A DNA stretch of 36,372 nucleotides from Bacteroidales bacterium (GCA_016290215.1 JAEETH010000033.1:1-36372), one strand, 5' to 3'; numbered from the stretch's first letter, positions 1 through 9,802 are shown. Translations and numbers: made by a program. The notes: generated from the sequence alone by a model not told the origin.

Positions 1-303
1 CAATGGGTCGAGTTGCTGAGAAAATGCACCCATTCTTGGACTACAATAAACGGAGTGAAAGGATGTCTTTTCACCGCTCGTAATGGCAACAGTATTTTCC
101 TGCCTGCTGGGGATAGCCGTTATGATGGAGAGTCTCGCCTCATCGGCGACGAAGGCTCCTATTGGTCAAGTACGCTCTACAAGTACGCTCCTGACGGTGT
201 CAAAGGCTTCCAATTCATCATCAGTTTTGAGGACTGCGACCTGTACAACACCTTTGGTAGGGCATACGGTCGGACGGTCAGGGCGGTGTGCTCCTCTCGA
301 TAG
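1..303 (+). CDS. C-terminal end of a FISUMP-like surface/exported protein (5' partial)
   Basis: The frame is open from the first base and ends at the TAG at 301-303. The true start lies outside the window; the internal TTG at 13 is not a convincing start. The 100 visible residues contain W..L, then NGVKGCLFTARNGNSIFLPA, then a glycine-rich stretch, YWSST, and a closing GRTVRAVC. That order matches the Fibrobacter-succinogenes-major-paralogous-type (FISUMP) domain found at the C-terminus of many Bacteroidetes surface proteins, a C-type-lectin-like fold. The role is unknown; exported or surface-exposed is inferred from the family. The next gene starts 44 bases downstream. Confidence 0.6.
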   Translation, partial: QWVELLRKCTHSWTTINGVKGCLFTARNGNSIFLPAGDSRYDGESRLIGDEGSYWSSTLYKYAPDGVKGFQFIISFEDCDLYNTFGRAYGRTVRAVCSSR

Positions 304-347
304 GACGATGTTTTTTATTGAAACCTAGACAACAAAAACCAACCAAT

Positions 348-1565
348 ATGAATCAACCTTTAATTAGTGTTATTGTCCCGATTTACGGGATTGAAAGATA
401 TGTGGGGCACTGCATCGAGAGCCTCATGCAACAGACTTATCAGAACCTTGAAATCATCTTGGTCGATGATGGCTCGCCCGACCGTTGCCCGCAAATTTGC
501 GACCTTTATGCCTCTAAAGACAAAAGAATCAAGGTGATACATAAAGAAAATGGAGGCATCGTTACGGCCAGGAAAGCGGGTGTAAAAATAGCCCAAGGCG
601 AGTATATCGGCTTTGTGGACGGCGACGACTGGGTGGGCTCTGGCTACTTCCAGTCAATGTTCAACACTATCACAGCTTGTGATGCCGATATCGCTGTGGG
701 CGGTTGCACGCGTGACTTGTATCGTAAGTCGATGTACCTGCAAAATGCATTGCCACCTGGGGTTTACGAAGGCGAATCGATGGAATATCTTCGCAAAAAC
801 ATGATGTCGTACGGTAGCTTCTTCCGTTTTGGCGTGACCACCTACCATTGGAACAAACTCTTCCGTCGTGAGGCAATCATTCCCTTCCAAATGGTTGTGG
901 AGGACGGATTCTCGGTGATGGAAGATGGAGCGGCTGTTTATCCCGCCATGCTTGCTGCCAAGAAGATTGTGTTGACAGACAATTATGCCTACCATTACCG
1001 TCAACGCTCCGATTCGATGCTGAAGTCGATGACAAGCTTATCCATCGAAGCGGAACGGCTTAAATCCGTTTACTATTATTTGCAAAATGCCGTCAAGGAC
1101 TATCCTGCTGAATATCAACTGAAAAAGCAGGTCGATGATGCGATGCTGGCGGTCTATATCGTGCGTTGTGGCGGCATTACCAATATCGCCAATCACATGG
1201 TTTTGAACAGCATTTATAATAGGAATATCGAAGGGAAGAAGGTGGTTATCGGTGGCGCCGGTACCTTTGGGCAACAGATGTACCGTCGGTTGGAGGATAC
1301 TGGCAAGGTGGAAATCACGGGGTGGATCGATCCATATTATTGGGAGTACCGCCGAATTGGCATGAATGTCGACCCGGTTGAGTCCATCGTTGATGCGGAT
1401 TACGATTACGTTTTGATGGCCGGCTTGGACAGCAGCTTCAAGTCGTTGGTGACGCGTACGCTTGCCGATTTTGGTGTCGACCCCGAAAAAGTGCTAGCTG
1501 TGGAGATGGATTATGACACAAGACGGGAAATCCTAATGCATTATTTGCAACCCAAGGAATCTTAA
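348..1565 (+). CDS. GT2 family glycosyltransferase with C-terminal Rossmann-like domain
   Basis: This 405-residue protein starts at ATG 348 (MNQPLISVIVPIYG); the open frame runs back to 288, but family alignment supports 348. Residues 5-100 form a GT-A fold with the nucleotide-binding VDDGSPD at 39-45 and a metal-binding DGD at 91-93, so it probably transfers a sugar from a nucleotide-sugar to a cell-surface glycan at the cytoplasmic face of the membrane. From about residue 295 a second domain begins with VVIGGAGTFGQQMY (glycine-rich loop 302-308), resembling the Rossmann-like sensor domains seen in sugar-modifying enzymes. Donor and acceptor cannot be told. No other polysaccharide gene is visible, so it may be the edge of a cluster to the left or a lone gene. 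Confidence 0.85.
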   Translation: MNQPLISVIVPIYGIERYVGHCIESLMQQTYQNLEIILVDDGSPDRCPQICDLYASKDKRIKVIHKENGGIVTARKAGVKIAQGEYIGFVDGDDWVGSGYFQSMFNTITACDADIAVGGCTRDLYRKSMYLQNALPPGVYEGESMEYLRKNMMSYGSFFRFGVTTYHWNKLFRREAIIPFQMVVEDGFSVMEDGAAVYPAMLAAKKIVLTDNYAYHYRQRSDSMLKSMTSLSIEAERLKSVYYYLQNAVKDYPAEYQLKKQVDDAMLAVYIVRCGGITNIANHMVLNSIYNRNIEGKKVVIGGAGTFGQQMYRRLEDTGKVEITGWIDPYYWEYRRIGMNVDPVESIVDADYDYVLMAGLDSSFKSLVTRTLADFGVDPEKVLAVEMDYDTRREILMHYLQPKES

Positions 1566-1640
1566 GGAGAAGTGGTTATGGGTTAAATCGTTGAATTTTA
1601 GTTTGTTAATATGTTGTGTAAAAAAATTTCTCCAAACCGA

Positions 1641-1670
1641 TTGCCATTCCAATAAAATGTTGTACTTTTG
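1641..1670 (+). promoter_or_regulatory. Bacteroidetes-type promoter for rpmE2
   Basis: TTG at 1641-1643 and TAcuTTTG-type -7 box (tacttttg) at 1663-1670, 19 bases apart, 29 bases before the rpmE2 start. Confidence 0.75.
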
Positions 1671-1699
1671 CACACTCAAAATCAAAAGGAAAGTAAGCG

Positions 1700-1969
1700 A
1701 TGAAAAAAGACATTCACCCCAAGAATTATCGACTGGTTGTTTTCAAAGATATGTCGAATGATGTGACCTTCATGTCGCGCTCGACCATCAACACTAAGGA
1801 AACCATCAAGTGGGAAGACGGCAACGAATATCCTCTGGTGAAGCTCGAAATCTCCAGCGCATCACACCCCTTCTACACGGGTAAGATGAAGCTCGTCGAC
1901 AGCGCCGGTCGTGTTGATAAGTTCAACAACAAGTACAAGAAGTTCTTCGAGAAGAAGGAAGCCAAGTAA
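1700..1969 (+). CDS. rpmE2: 50S ribosomal protein bL31, type B (zinc-free form)
   Basis: This 89-residue protein ([20 protein letters not shown]...) is a type B bL31, a component of the large ribosomal subunit that bridges to the small-subunit head. It has the typical HP.NYR.VVFKD start, the [11 protein letters not shown] segment and the YTGK...[16 protein letters not shown] end. It has no cysteines, so it lacks the zinc-binding CxxC of type A bL31. Length is normal. It is a monocistronic unit with its own promoter and a strong terminator. Confidence 0.96.
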   Translation: MKKDIHPKNYRLVVFKDMSNDVTFMSRSTINTKETIKWEDGNEYPLVKLEISSASHPFYTGKMKLVDSAGRVDKFNNKYKKFFEKKEAK

Positions 1970-1991
1970 GTTGAACCATATCAAAAGAATG

Positions 1992-2023
1992 AAGCTCTTG
2001 CCAGTCGCGAGGGCTTTTTTTTT
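1992..2023 (+). terminator. Intrinsic terminator of rpmE2
   Basis: Stem aagctcttg (1992-2000) pairs with cgagggctt (2008-2016) with wobble pairs, followed by nine T residues (2015-2023). Confidence 0.8.
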
Positions 2024-2052
2024 GCCTTGGCATTATTATTGTCGTATCTTTG
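2021..2052 (+). promoter_or_regulatory. Bacteroidetes-type promoter for lon
   Basis: TTTG at 2021-2024, overlapping the T-tract of the preceding terminator, and tatctttg (TAnnTTTG) at 2045-2052 with a 20-base spacer. The untranslated leader to ATG 2123 is about 65 bases. Confidence 0.75.
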
Positions 2053-2122
2053 CGCCACATATATAATAAGGTGTGAAACGGCGGCAGACTGACATTTTGT
2101 CGCCTAATGCAAAAACTGTTTT

Positions 2123-4618
2123 ATGAGTTATAAAGTTGAACCCGAATTGTTTTCAGATATGATGGACTCCAATGCCGAGTTCATCCCCGTGTTGACCATT
2201 GAGGAAGGACGTCTTGCTCAGGAGGAGGAGGTGCCAGAGGAACTGCCCATTTTGCCTTTGCGCAACTCGGTGCTCTATCCTGGCGTGGTCATCCCCATCA
2301 CCGTGGGGCGCGACAAGTCCATCCAGCTGGTGAAGGAATACAACCGCAAGCGAAAGGCCATCGGCGTCATCGCGCAGAAAGAGTCGAATGTGGAGGAGCC
2401 GATGCTCGACGATTTATATAAGGTGGGCACCTCGGCGCAAATCCTCAAGACCTTCGAGATGCCCGATGGCAATGTTACGGTCATCATTCAGGGCAAACGT
2501 CGTTTTGAAGTGGTGGAACCGACACAAGTCGAACCCTACATTAAAGCTACAGTGATTCCCTACGCAGCTTCGGTAGATATTCCTAACACTCGAAAATTCA
2601 ATGCTTTGATACAGTCCGTGAGAGAGTTGGCCATTCAGGTCATCGCTCGCTCGCGCAACCTGTCGCAAGAGGCAGGCTTTGCCATCAAAAATATTGATGA
2701 CCCCGTTTTTCTGCTGAATTTCGTGGCCAGCAATGTGGAGGCTGATATGCCTGTCCGTCAAGGACTTTTGGAGGCACGCAACCTCAATCAGATGGCTTCC
2801 GACCTGTTGGCCGTGCTGACCGACGAGCAGCAGATGCTGGAGCTGAAGCAGCAAATCCAGAGCAAGGTGCGCGTCGATATGGACAAGCAACAACGCGAGT
2901 ATTACCTTAATCAGCAACTTCGTACGATTCAGGAGGAATTGGGCGGCAATCCCAACGAGCAGGATGTCAAAGAGTTGACCGAGAAGGCTGCGAAGAAGAA
3001 ATGGTCGAAGGAAGTGGCTGAGGTCTTCGATAGGGAATTGAAGAAGTTGGAGCGCACGCATCCTCAGGCGGCGGAATACGGCATACAACTGAACTATTTG
3101 CAATACCTCGTTGACTTGCCGTGGGAAGAGTACACCAAGGATAACTTCGACCTAAAACGTGCCCAACGCATCCTTGATGCCGACCACTATGGTTTGGACA
3201 AGGTGAAAGACCGCATTGTGGAGCATCTTGCCGTGCTGAAACTGCGCAACGACATGAAATCTCCTATCTTGTGCCTGGTTGGACCTCCTGGTGTGGGTAA
3301 GACCTCGTTGGGCAAGTCCATCGCGAGGGCTTTGAACCGCAAATATGTCAGAATGTCATTGGGCGGTGTTCGCGACGAATCCGAATTACGTGGTCACCGT
3401 AAAACCTACATCGGTGCCATGCCTGGCCGTATCATCCAAAACCTGCGCAAGGTAAAGTCGAGTAATCCTGTTTTCGTTTTGGATGAAATCGACAAGGTGA
3501 GCGGCAACAACATCAACGGCGACCCGCAGGCTGCCTTGCTCGAAATCCTTGACCCTGAGCAGAATAATGCTTTTTACGACAACTTCATCGAGTTGGACTA
3601 CGACCTCTCGAAGATTCTCTTCATCGCTACGGCCAACAACCTTGCAACCATCCATCCCGCCTTGCGCGATCGTATGGAAATCATCGACTTGAGTGGCTAC
3701 CTGCGTGAAGAGAAATACGAAATTGCCAAACGTCACCTCATCCCGAAGCAGATGAAGGAGCACGGCCTCGACAATAAGCAGATCACCTTCCCGAAGGACA
3801 TCGTGATGCACATCATCGACGACTACACCCGCGAAGCAGGCGTGCGTAACCTTGAGCGCCGCATTGGCGACATGATGCGTCACCGCGCCAAACAAGTCGT
3901 CAGCGAAGAAGCCTTTGACAAAAAGATTACACTAGAGGATTTGCGTAAAGTGCTCGGTGTGCCCATGCACCACGACGAAGACGAGGTGAAACACACCATG
4001 CCGGGTGTTGCCACAGGCTTGGCTTGGACGCAAGTGGGCGGTGAGATTCTGTCCATCGAGGTTAGCTTGAGCCGTGGTGGCGGCCATCTCTCACTGACGG
4101 GTAACCTCGGTGAGGTGATGAAGGAATCCGCGACCATTGCCTACGAGTTCATCAAAGCACACGCCTCGCAACTCAACATCAACCCCGATGTGTTTGAGGC
4201 TTGGAATGTGCACGTTCACATCCCTGAAGGTGCCACGCCAAAGGACGGCCCCTCGGCAGGTATCACCATGCTCTCCGCTTTGACTTCTGCTTTCACGCAA
4301 CGCAAGGTAAAGAGCCAGTTGGCTATGACGGGTGAAATCACGCTACGTGGCAGAGTGTTGCCCGTGGGCGGTGTGAAGGAGAAGATGCTGGCCGCCAAGC
4401 GCAATGGCGTCACCGACCTCATCCTTTCCATCGACAATGAGCACGATATCAAGGACATCAAGGAGGACTATATCGAAGGACTGAACTTCCACTATGTGGA
4501 AAACATGATGGAGGTGCTTGACCTCGCCTTGGAGAAGGAACAGGACAAGAACGACCTCGACTACAACAAGTATCTGAACAACTTGCATCCTGAGGTAATT
4601 GGATTTAAGGTGAAGTGA
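2123..4618 (+). CDS. lon: ATP-dependent Lon protease
   Basis: This 831-residue protein is a full-length LonA-type AAA+ serine protease, which degrades misfolded and regulatory proteins in the cytoplasm as a hexameric ring. Order of domains: Lon N-domain (from about residue 40, [15 protein letters not shown]), coiled-coil linker (about 250-310), AAA+ module with Walker A GPPGVGKT at 387-394 and Walker B FVLDEIDK, then the S16 protease domain. The catalytic dyad is visible: Ser711 in DGPSAG and Lys754 in GGVKEKM, 43 residues apart as in E. coli Lon. It is slightly longer than the E. coli protein at the N-terminus, as usual for Bacteroidetes. A lipoprotein gene follows after 2 bases, suggesting co-transcription. 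Confidence 0.98.
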   Translation: MSYKVEPELFSDMMDSNAEFIPVLTIEEGRLAQEEEVPEELPILPLRNSVLYPGVVIPITVGRDKSIQLVKEYNRKRKAIGVIAQKESNVEEPMLDDLYKVGTSAQILKTFEMPDGNVTVIIQGKRRFEVVEPTQVEPYIKATVIPYAASVDIPNTRKFNALIQSVRELAIQVIARSRNLSQEAGFAIKNIDDPVFLLNFVASNVEADMPVRQGLLEARNLNQMASDLLAVLTDEQQMLELKQQIQSKVRVDMDKQQREYYLNQQLRTIQEELGGNPNEQDVKELTEKAAKKKWSKEVAEVFDRELKKLERTHPQAAEYGIQLNYLQYLVDLPWEEYTKDNFDLKRAQRILDADHYGLDKVKDRIVEHLAVLKLRNDMKSPILCLVGPPGVGKTSLGKSIARALNRKYVRMSLGGVRDESELRGHRKTYIGAMPGRIIQNLRKVKSSNPVFVLDEIDKVSGNNINGDPQAALLEILDPEQNNAFYDNFIELDYDLSKILFIATANNLATIHPALRDRMEIIDLSGYLREEKYEIAKRHLIPKQMKEHGLDNKQITFPKDIVMHIIDDYTREAGVRNLERRIGDMMRHRAKQVVSEEAFDKKITLEDLRKVLGVPMHHDEDEVKHTMPGVATGLAWTQVGGEILSIEVSLSRGGGHLSLTGNLGEVMKESATIAYEFIKAHASQLNINPDVFEAWNVHVHIPEGATPKDGPSAGITMLSALTSAFTQRKVKSQLAMTGEITLRGRVLPVGGVKEKMLAAKRNGVTDLILSIDNEHDIKDIKEDYIEGLNFHYVENMMEVLDLALEKEQDKNDLDYNKYLNNLHPEVIGFKVK

Positions 4619-4620
4619 AT

Positions 4621-6303
4621 ATGAGAAGGGTGTTGCTGGGATTGGTTTTGTTGCTTGTGCTGACTGCAGGATGCGGCCGGCGACAGGGTGATGACGAAAA
4701 CCTCGCCATTTTTAAGTACAACGAATCCGCCGGCATCCTTACCCTCGACCCGATTTATGCCAAGGACTTGCCGCACATCTGGGCATGCAACCAAGTATTC
4801 AACAGCCTCGTGGCTTTCGACGACAAGATGAACCTGGTCCCGATGGTGGCCAAGTCATGGGACATCAGCGAGGATGGCTTGCGTTACACATTCCATTTGC
4901 GTGACGATGTGCAGTTTCATGAGGATACTTGTTTCTATGTTCAGTCGGCGTTTCGACAGGCTCAACGACCTTCACAAGCTAAGGTCCCTGAGCCCGTCGA
5001 AGGGCCGACCAATAAGTCTCGTTTTGTCACCGCTCAAGACTTCGTCTATTCCTTCAACCGCGTAGTCGACAAGAGTTTGAACTCACCAGGCTTGTGGATT
5101 TTCTCGTCTGTCAAGCATGATGAAGACCATTATGCCTTCACTGCCTTGGATGACACCACTTTCCAAATCGAGTTGTCAAAACCTTTCCCGCCGTTTTTAG
5201 GCATATTATCCATGACCTACGCCTCGGTGGTGCCGCATGAAGCTGTCGAGTATTATGGCGACAACTTCCGCAGCCATCCCGTGGGGACAGGTCCGTTCCA
5301 CTTCCAGTATTGGAAAGAAGGTGTGAAACTTGTCTTCCGCAAGAATCCCAACTACTTTGAGCGCGATGCGGCAGGGGAGAGGCTGCCCTATATCGATGCC
5401 GTTTCCATCAGCTTTCTCATCGACAAACAGGTGGCCTTCTTGGAGTTCATCAAGGGCAAGTTCGACTTCATGTCGGGCATCGACGCGCGCTATAAGGATG
5501 AATTGTTGACCTACGATGGTAACCTACGCAAGAAGTACGAGGACAAAATCGAGTTGATTACTGAGCCTTACTTGAACACCGAGTATTTCTCCTTTTTCAT
5601 CGACCCCAACGACCCGTTGGGTCCCGACCGTGCGCGTGCCTTGCGACAGGCCGTCAACCTCTGCATCGATCGAGAGAAAATGCTGCGTTATTTGCGCAAC
5701 GGTATCGGTGAGCCAGGCACTGGCGGCATGATTCCTGTGGGATTGCCAGGGCATAGCAGTACCATTGGCTATAGTTACGATTTGAAGCGCGCACAGCGTT
5801 TGGTGGCCGACAACCATCTGCAAGGCCATCTTTTGCAACTCACCACTGTGGCCGACTATGCCGACATCGGGAAGTTCGTGCAAAGCCAAGTGGAGCAAAT
5901 CGGGTTGCAATGTAAAATGGAGGTAATACCCCCTGCCACGTTGCGCAGCATGAGGTCAAACGGTAGTCTGCAGTTTTTCCGTTCCTCGTGGGTGGCAGAC
6001 TATCCTGATGCGGAGAACTATCTTTCCTTGTTCATTACCAGTAATTTCGCTCCATCGGGGCCCAATTACACCCATTATTCCAATCAAAAGTATGACAAAT
6101 TATACGACAAAGCCTTGCTTTGTAACGACTTACAAGAACGCGCCAAATATTACACCGAGATGGATAGTTTGATGATGCAGGATGCACCTGTAGTGGTGCT
6201 GTTCTACGATGAGGTGTTGCGTTTTGTGAACAAGCGTGTTAAGGACATGGGCAGCAATCCGACGAATTTGTTGGATTTGCGGAGAGTGAAGATGGGGGAA
6301 TAA
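4621..6303 (+). CDS. OppA-like (SBP family 5) solute-binding lipoprotein
   Basis: The 560-residue protein begins at ATG 4621; an in-frame GTG at 4615 is possible but less likely. Residues 1-18 form a lipoprotein signal with lipobox LTAGC, so it is probably anchored to a membrane facing the periplasm. The body matches family 5 extracellular solute-binding proteins of ABC importers for peptides or related oligomers: GILTLDPIYA, LVPMVAKSWDISEDGLRYTFHLRDDVQFH, FVYSFNRVVD, HPVGTGPFHF, ALRQAVNLCIDREKM. No permease or ATPase gene is nearby. Between FHEDTCF and RFVTAQDF lies an extra stretch of about 25 residues that coincides with a palindromic DNA repeat (4951-5007). It follows lon by 2 bases and is probably read from the lon promoter. 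Confidence 0.9.
   Translation: MRRVLLGLVLLLVLTAGCGRRQGDDENLAIFKYNESAGILTLDPIYAKDLPHIWACNQVFNSLVAFDDKMNLVPMVAKSWDISEDGLRYTFHLRDDVQFHEDTCFYVQSAFRQAQRPSQAKVPEPVEGPTNKSRFVTAQDFVYSFNRVVDKSLNSPGLWIFSSVKHDEDHYAFTALDDTTFQIELSKPFPPFLGILSMTYASVVPHEAVEYYGDNFRSHPVGTGPFHFQYWKEGVKLVFRKNPNYFERDAAGERLPYIDAVSISFLIDKQVAFLEFIKGKFDFMSGIDARYKDELLTYDGNLRKKYEDKIELITEPYLNTEYFSFFIDPNDPLGPDRARALRQAVNLCIDREKMLRYLRNGIGEPGTGGMIPVGLPGHSSTIGYSYDLKRAQRLVADNHLQGHLLQLTTVADYADIGKFVQSQVEQIGLQCKMEVIPPATLRSMRSNGSLQFFRSSWVADYPDAENYLSLFITSNFAPSGPNYTHYSNQKYDKLYDKALLCNDLQERAKYYTEMDSLMMQDAPVVVLFYDEVLRFVNKRVKDMGSNPTNLLDLRRVKMGE
4951..5007. repeat. In-frame palindromic repeat inside the lipoprotein gene
   Basis: Left arm from tttcgacaggctcaacgacc (4951-4970, continuing tt) and right arm 4981-5007 (aaggtccctgagcccgtcga and onward) form an imperfect inverted repeat around a short loop. 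It is translated as roughly FRQAQRP...KVPEPVEGP, in a spot where related proteins go straight on to the conserved TAQDFVYSF. A half-copy of the same sequence is inside the tricorn-like gene at 8070-8092. Confidence 0.8.
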
Positions 6304-6314
6304 TTTCATTTCAA

Positions 6315-6345
6315 TTGTATTAAGTGAATTGTTTTTGTATCTTTG
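6315..6345 (+). promoter_or_regulatory. Promoter of the tricorn-like protease gene
   Basis: TTG at 6315-6317 and tatctttg at 6338-6345 with a 20-base spacer; ATG follows at 6381. Confidence 0.75.
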
Positions 6346-6380
6346 TCCACACACAAAGACAATGCTAAATCCTTAATACT

Positions 6381-9300
6381 ATGAAAATCAAACATTTATT
6401 TCTTTCGATTCTGCTATTAGGCTCTATTAGCTTAATTGCACAAGAGGAGGCCAAAATGTTGCGCTTCCCGACCATCCACGGCAATGACGTGGTGTTCAGT
6501 TATGGCGGAGATTTGTACTCTGTCGACATCAAGGGCGGCATTGCCCACAAACTCACCAACGATGCTAACGGTTATGAGATGTTCGCGCGGTTCTCACCCG
6601 ATGGCAAACATTTGGCTTTCACAGGGCAATATGACGGAAACACAGAGGTTTACGTCATGCCATATCCCGAATGTGGCACCCCTACACGCTTGACCTATAC
6701 GCCTACTTTGGGCCGCGATGACATCAGCGACCGTATGGGTCCGAACAACATCGTCATGGCATGGAAAGACAACGAGAACATCGTCTTCCGCTCCCGCAAG
6801 GAAAGCTGGGATGACTTTGTAGGCCAACTTTTCCTCGCCAACATCAACGGTGGCCTGGCCGAGCAACTGCCCCTGCCCGAAGGCGGATGGATTTCGTATT
6901 CGCCCGACGGCAAACAGATTGCCTACAACCGCGTGATGCGCGAGTTCCGCACCTGGAAATATTACCGTGGCGGCATGGCCGACGATGTGTGGATCTACGA
7001 CTTCAAGTCGAAGAAGATTGAGAACATCACCAACAACAATGCGCAGGATATCTTCCCGATGTGGGTCGGCAACAAGGTGTATTTCTGCTCCGACCGCGAC
7101 CGCACGATGAACCTGTTTTGCTACGACCGCAGCACGAAACAGACGACCAAGGTGACGGACTACACCTATTATGATATCAAGTGGCCTTCGCTCGGTGACA
7201 AGGACATTGTTTATGAAAATGGTGGTCAACTGTTCCGCTACAACCTCACCGACGGCAAGGTCTATCCCATCCCTGTGCAGATGGCTAACGACAACAAGTC
7301 GACGCGTACCAAGTATGTGGATGCCAGCCAGTTCATCAATTCAAGCGCGATTTCTCCTGACGGCAAACGTGTGGCTTTTGGTGCCCGTGGCGACGTGTGG
7401 ACGGTGCCAGTCAAGTCGGGCATCACGAGGAATCTGACCCAGAGCGACAACGCTCACGACCGTAATGTGGCATGGTCGCCCGATGGCAAATACATCGCCT
7501 ACATCAGCGACCGCACAGGCGAGGACGAGATTTACATCCAAGCGCAAGACGGCAAGGAAGAAGCCATCCAATTGACTACGAACTCAGATACTTACAAGTA
7601 TGGCATGTCTTGGTCGCCTGACAGCAAGAAGATTCTCTGGTCCGACAAGATGAATCGCATCAACATGGTAGATGTGGCTTCCAAGAAGGTTACAGAGGTG
7701 GCACACAGTTTAGCTGGTGAAATGGACGACTTCTGCTGGTCGCCTGACAGCCGTTGGATTGCTTACGCCATGCCGAGTACCTTCAGCGTCAGCCAGATCC
7801 ACATTTACAATGTCGAATCAGGGAAGGATGAGACGGTCACCGATGGCTGGTACAATTCCTCGTCACCTGCCTTCGACAAGAACGGCAAATACTTGTATTT
7901 CACCTCCGAACGCGATTTCCGACCCACCTATGGCTGGCTGGAGTGGAACCATGTCTATACCGACATGTCGAAGATCTATCTGATTACCTTGCAGAAAGAT
8001 ACACCATCGCCGTTCTTGACAGAGAACGATGAGGTGAAGACTGAAGATGCTAAAGTTGAGGCTAAGGACGGCCCTTCGACAGGCTCAGGGACTTCTGCTG
8101 GCAAAAGCAAGAAGGATGGAAAGAAAGGACCAAAAGACGGTAAGCCAGAGGGAAAACCTGAAGGTAAGAAAGAGGTCAAGGAGGTGAAGATTGACTTCGA
8201 GGGTATCAGCAATAGGGTAGTGGTGCTTCCCGTCAACGCAGGTAGATATTGGAATCTGACGGGCGTTGAGGATGGCTTGTATTATGTGGCTGCTGGTCGT
8301 AACGGCGGTGGTCTCGGCTATTTTGACGCCAAGTCGAAGAAATGCACTTCCATTGGAGGCTTTGGTTACGAACTCTCAGCTGATGGCAGCAAGATGCTCA
8401 TGCGTGAAGGCCGTGGTTATAAGGTAGTTAATGCACCTAAGGGCCCCATGCCAGGTGGCGGAAAACCTGGTGAAGGTGGCAAAGGCGATGATGCCATCGA
8501 CCTCAGCAACATGAAGAAATGGGTCGAATTGCGTACCGAGTGGACACAAATCTACAACGAGGCCTGGCGCCAGATGCGCGACTTCTTCTATGCACCCAAC
8601 ATGCACGGCGTGGACTGGCCTGCCATGAAGGAGAAATATGGTAAGTTGTTGCCCTATTGCGCCGACCGCAACGATGTCAACTACCTCATCGGTGAGTTGA
8701 TTGGCGAAATCAACATCGGTCATGCCTACGTTGGCGATGGCGACCGTGTGAAGCCTGAGCGCATCCCCATGGGTATGCTGGGCTGCCGCATCCACCGCGA
8801 CAAGTCGGGCTTCTATCAGATTGATAAGATCCTGAAGGGCGAGAACTGGAACGACAAGACCCGCTCGCCGCTGACTGAAGTGGGCGTGAATGCCAAGGAA
8901 GGCGACTTCATCATCGCCATCGATGGTCAGAGCACTAAGGATATGAAAGATATGTATGCCGCTCTCATTGGCAAAGCCGACAAGGCTGTGCTTCTCACCT
9001 TAAACAATAAGGCCTCGGAGAGCGGCGCACGCGATGTGGTGGTGAAACCCATTGCCGACGAAACGGGCTTGTACTATTATAACTGGGTGCAAGGCAATGT
9101 GGAAAAAGTGAGTAAGGCCACCAACGGACAGGTGGGTTATATCCATATCCCCGACATGGGCGTGGAAGGTTTGAACGAGTTTGCCAAGTACTTCTATCCC
9201 CAACTCGACAAGAAAGCCCTTATCATCGACGACCGTGGCAATGGCGGCGGCAACGTCAGCCCGATGATTGTGGAGCGTCTGCGCCGCGAGCTTTCCATGT

Positions 9301-9728
9301 ACGATGTGATGCGCAATGGTGAGCCTGAGACTAAGCCCACCAAGATGATGCTTGGTCCCAAGGTGTTGCTGTTCAACAAGTACTCCGCCTCCGACGGTGA
9401 CTTGTTCCCCTATCAGTTCAAGAAGCATAAGATTGGCACGACCATCGGTATGCGTTCTTGGGGCGGTGTGGTCGGTATCCGTGGGAGCTTGCCTTTCATC
9501 GATGGCGGTTCGCTGACCCGTCCCGAGTTCGCTCCCTTCGACGAGAAAGGAAACTGGGTCATCGAAGGCTACGGTGTCGATCCCGACATCGTCATCGACA
9601 ACGACCCCGCTCGCGAGTTTGAGGGCATCGACGACCAACTCAACAAGGCCATCGAAGTCATCCTTGAGCAGATGAAGAGTTATCCTGACATTCCAGAAAT
9701 TCCTGCTTGGCCAGACAAGTCGAAATAA
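6381..9728 (+). CDS. Tricorn-like S41 protease with WD/PD40 beta-propellers and PDZ domain
   Basis: The 1115-residue protein starts with a Sec signal peptide (MKIKHLFLSILLLGSISLIAQ), so it is probably periplasmic. Two PD40-type beta-propellers follow (repeated FSPDGKHLAF, WSPDGKYIAY, WSPDSRWIAY), then a Lys/Gly/Pro-rich linker near 555-610, a core domain, PDZ (about 795-880) and an S41 catalytic domain. Catalytic positions known from Tricorn can be placed: His781 in GHAYVGDGD, Ser1004 followed by Asp1005 in SASDGD, and Glu1062 in VIEGYGVDPD. Ser1004 to Glu1062 is 58 residues, the same spacing as Ser965 to Glu1023 in Tricorn. Tricorn's Ser745 is Gly780 here. It presumably trims peptides outside the cytoplasm. 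The linker contains a half-copy of a palindromic repeat. Confidence 0.93.
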   Translation: MKIKHLFLSILLLGSISLIAQEEAKMLRFPTIHGNDVVFSYGGDLYSVDIKGGIAHKLTNDANGYEMFARFSPDGKHLAFTGQYDGNTEVYVMPYPECGTPTRLTYTPTLGRDDISDRMGPNNIVMAWKDNENIVFRSRKESWDDFVGQLFLANINGGLAEQLPLPEGGWISYSPDGKQIAYNRVMREFRTWKYYRGGMADDVWIYDFKSKKIENITNNNAQDIFPMWVGNKVYFCSDRDRTMNLFCYDRSTKQTTKVTDYTYYDIKWPSLGDKDIVYENGGQLFRYNLTDGKVYPIPVQMANDNKSTRTKYVDASQFINSSAISPDGKRVAFGARGDVWTVPVKSGITRNLTQSDNAHDRNVAWSPDGKYIAYISDRTGEDEIYIQAQDGKEEAIQLTTNSDTYKYGMSWSPDSKKILWSDKMNRINMVDVASKKVTEVAHSLAGEMDDFCWSPDSRWIAYAMPSTFSVSQIHIYNVESGKDETVTDGWYNSSSPAFDKNGKYLYFTSERDFRPTYGWLEWNHVYTDMSKIYLITLQKDTPSPFLTENDEVKTEDAKVEAKDGPSTGSGTSAGKSKKDGKKGPKDGKPEGKPEGKKEVKEVKIDFEGISNRVVVLPVNAGRYWNLTGVEDGLYYVAAGRNGGGLGYFDAKSKKCTSIGGFGYELSADGSKMLMREGRGYKVVNAPKGPMPGGGKPGEGGKGDDAIDLSNMKKWVELRTEWTQIYNEAWRQMRDFFYAPNMHGVDWPAMKEKYGKLLPYCADRNDVNYLIGELIGEINIGHAYVGDGDRVKPERIPMGMLGCRIHRDKSGFYQIDKILKGENWNDKTRSPLTEVGVNAKEGDFIIAIDGQSTKDMKDMYAALIGKADKAVLLTLNNKASESGARDVVVKPIADETGLYYYNWVQGNVEKVSKATNGQVGYIHIPDMGVEGLNEFAKYFYPQLDKKALIIDDRGNGGGNVSPMIVERLRRELSMYDVMRNGEPETKPTKMMLGPKVLLFNKYSASDGDLFPYQFKKHKIGTTIGMRSWGGVVGIRGSLPFIDGGSLTRPEFAPFDEKGNWVIEGYGVDPDIVIDNDPAREFEGIDDQLNKAIEVILEQMKSYPDIPEIPAWPDKSK
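8070..8092. repeat. Half-copy of the ttcgacaggctcaggga repeat in the tricorn-like linker
   Basis: The sequence ggcccttcgacaggctcagg (then gac) at 8070-8092 is the same word as the arms of the palindrome at 4951-5007. It is read in frame as DGPSTGSGT, in the flexible linker between the propellers and the protease part. Confidence 0.75.
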
Positions 9729-9744
9729 AGAACAGTAAGAATTG

Positions 9745-9784
9745 AAATAAGGCTGTTTCCAAGAGGAGACAGCCTTATTTTGCG
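9745..9784. terminator. Bidirectional terminator between the tricorn-like gene and fic
   Basis: Perfect 12-base stem aaataaggctgt (9745-9756) / acagccttattt (9769-9780), flanked by A/T tracts on both sides. It serves the converging genes ending at 9728 and 9803. Confidence 0.85.
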
Positions 9785-9802
9785 AATGATAGAAGACAAT
9801 CC

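Noticed and set aside
288-347. Upstream extension of the GT2 gene
   Set aside because: It would overlap the preceding gene and adds residues before the conserved ISVIVPIY start strand.
4615-4620. GTG start overlapping the lon stop for the lipoprotein
   Set aside because: ATG at 4621 gives a standard lipoprotein signal; the GTG adds only two residues. Not excluded.
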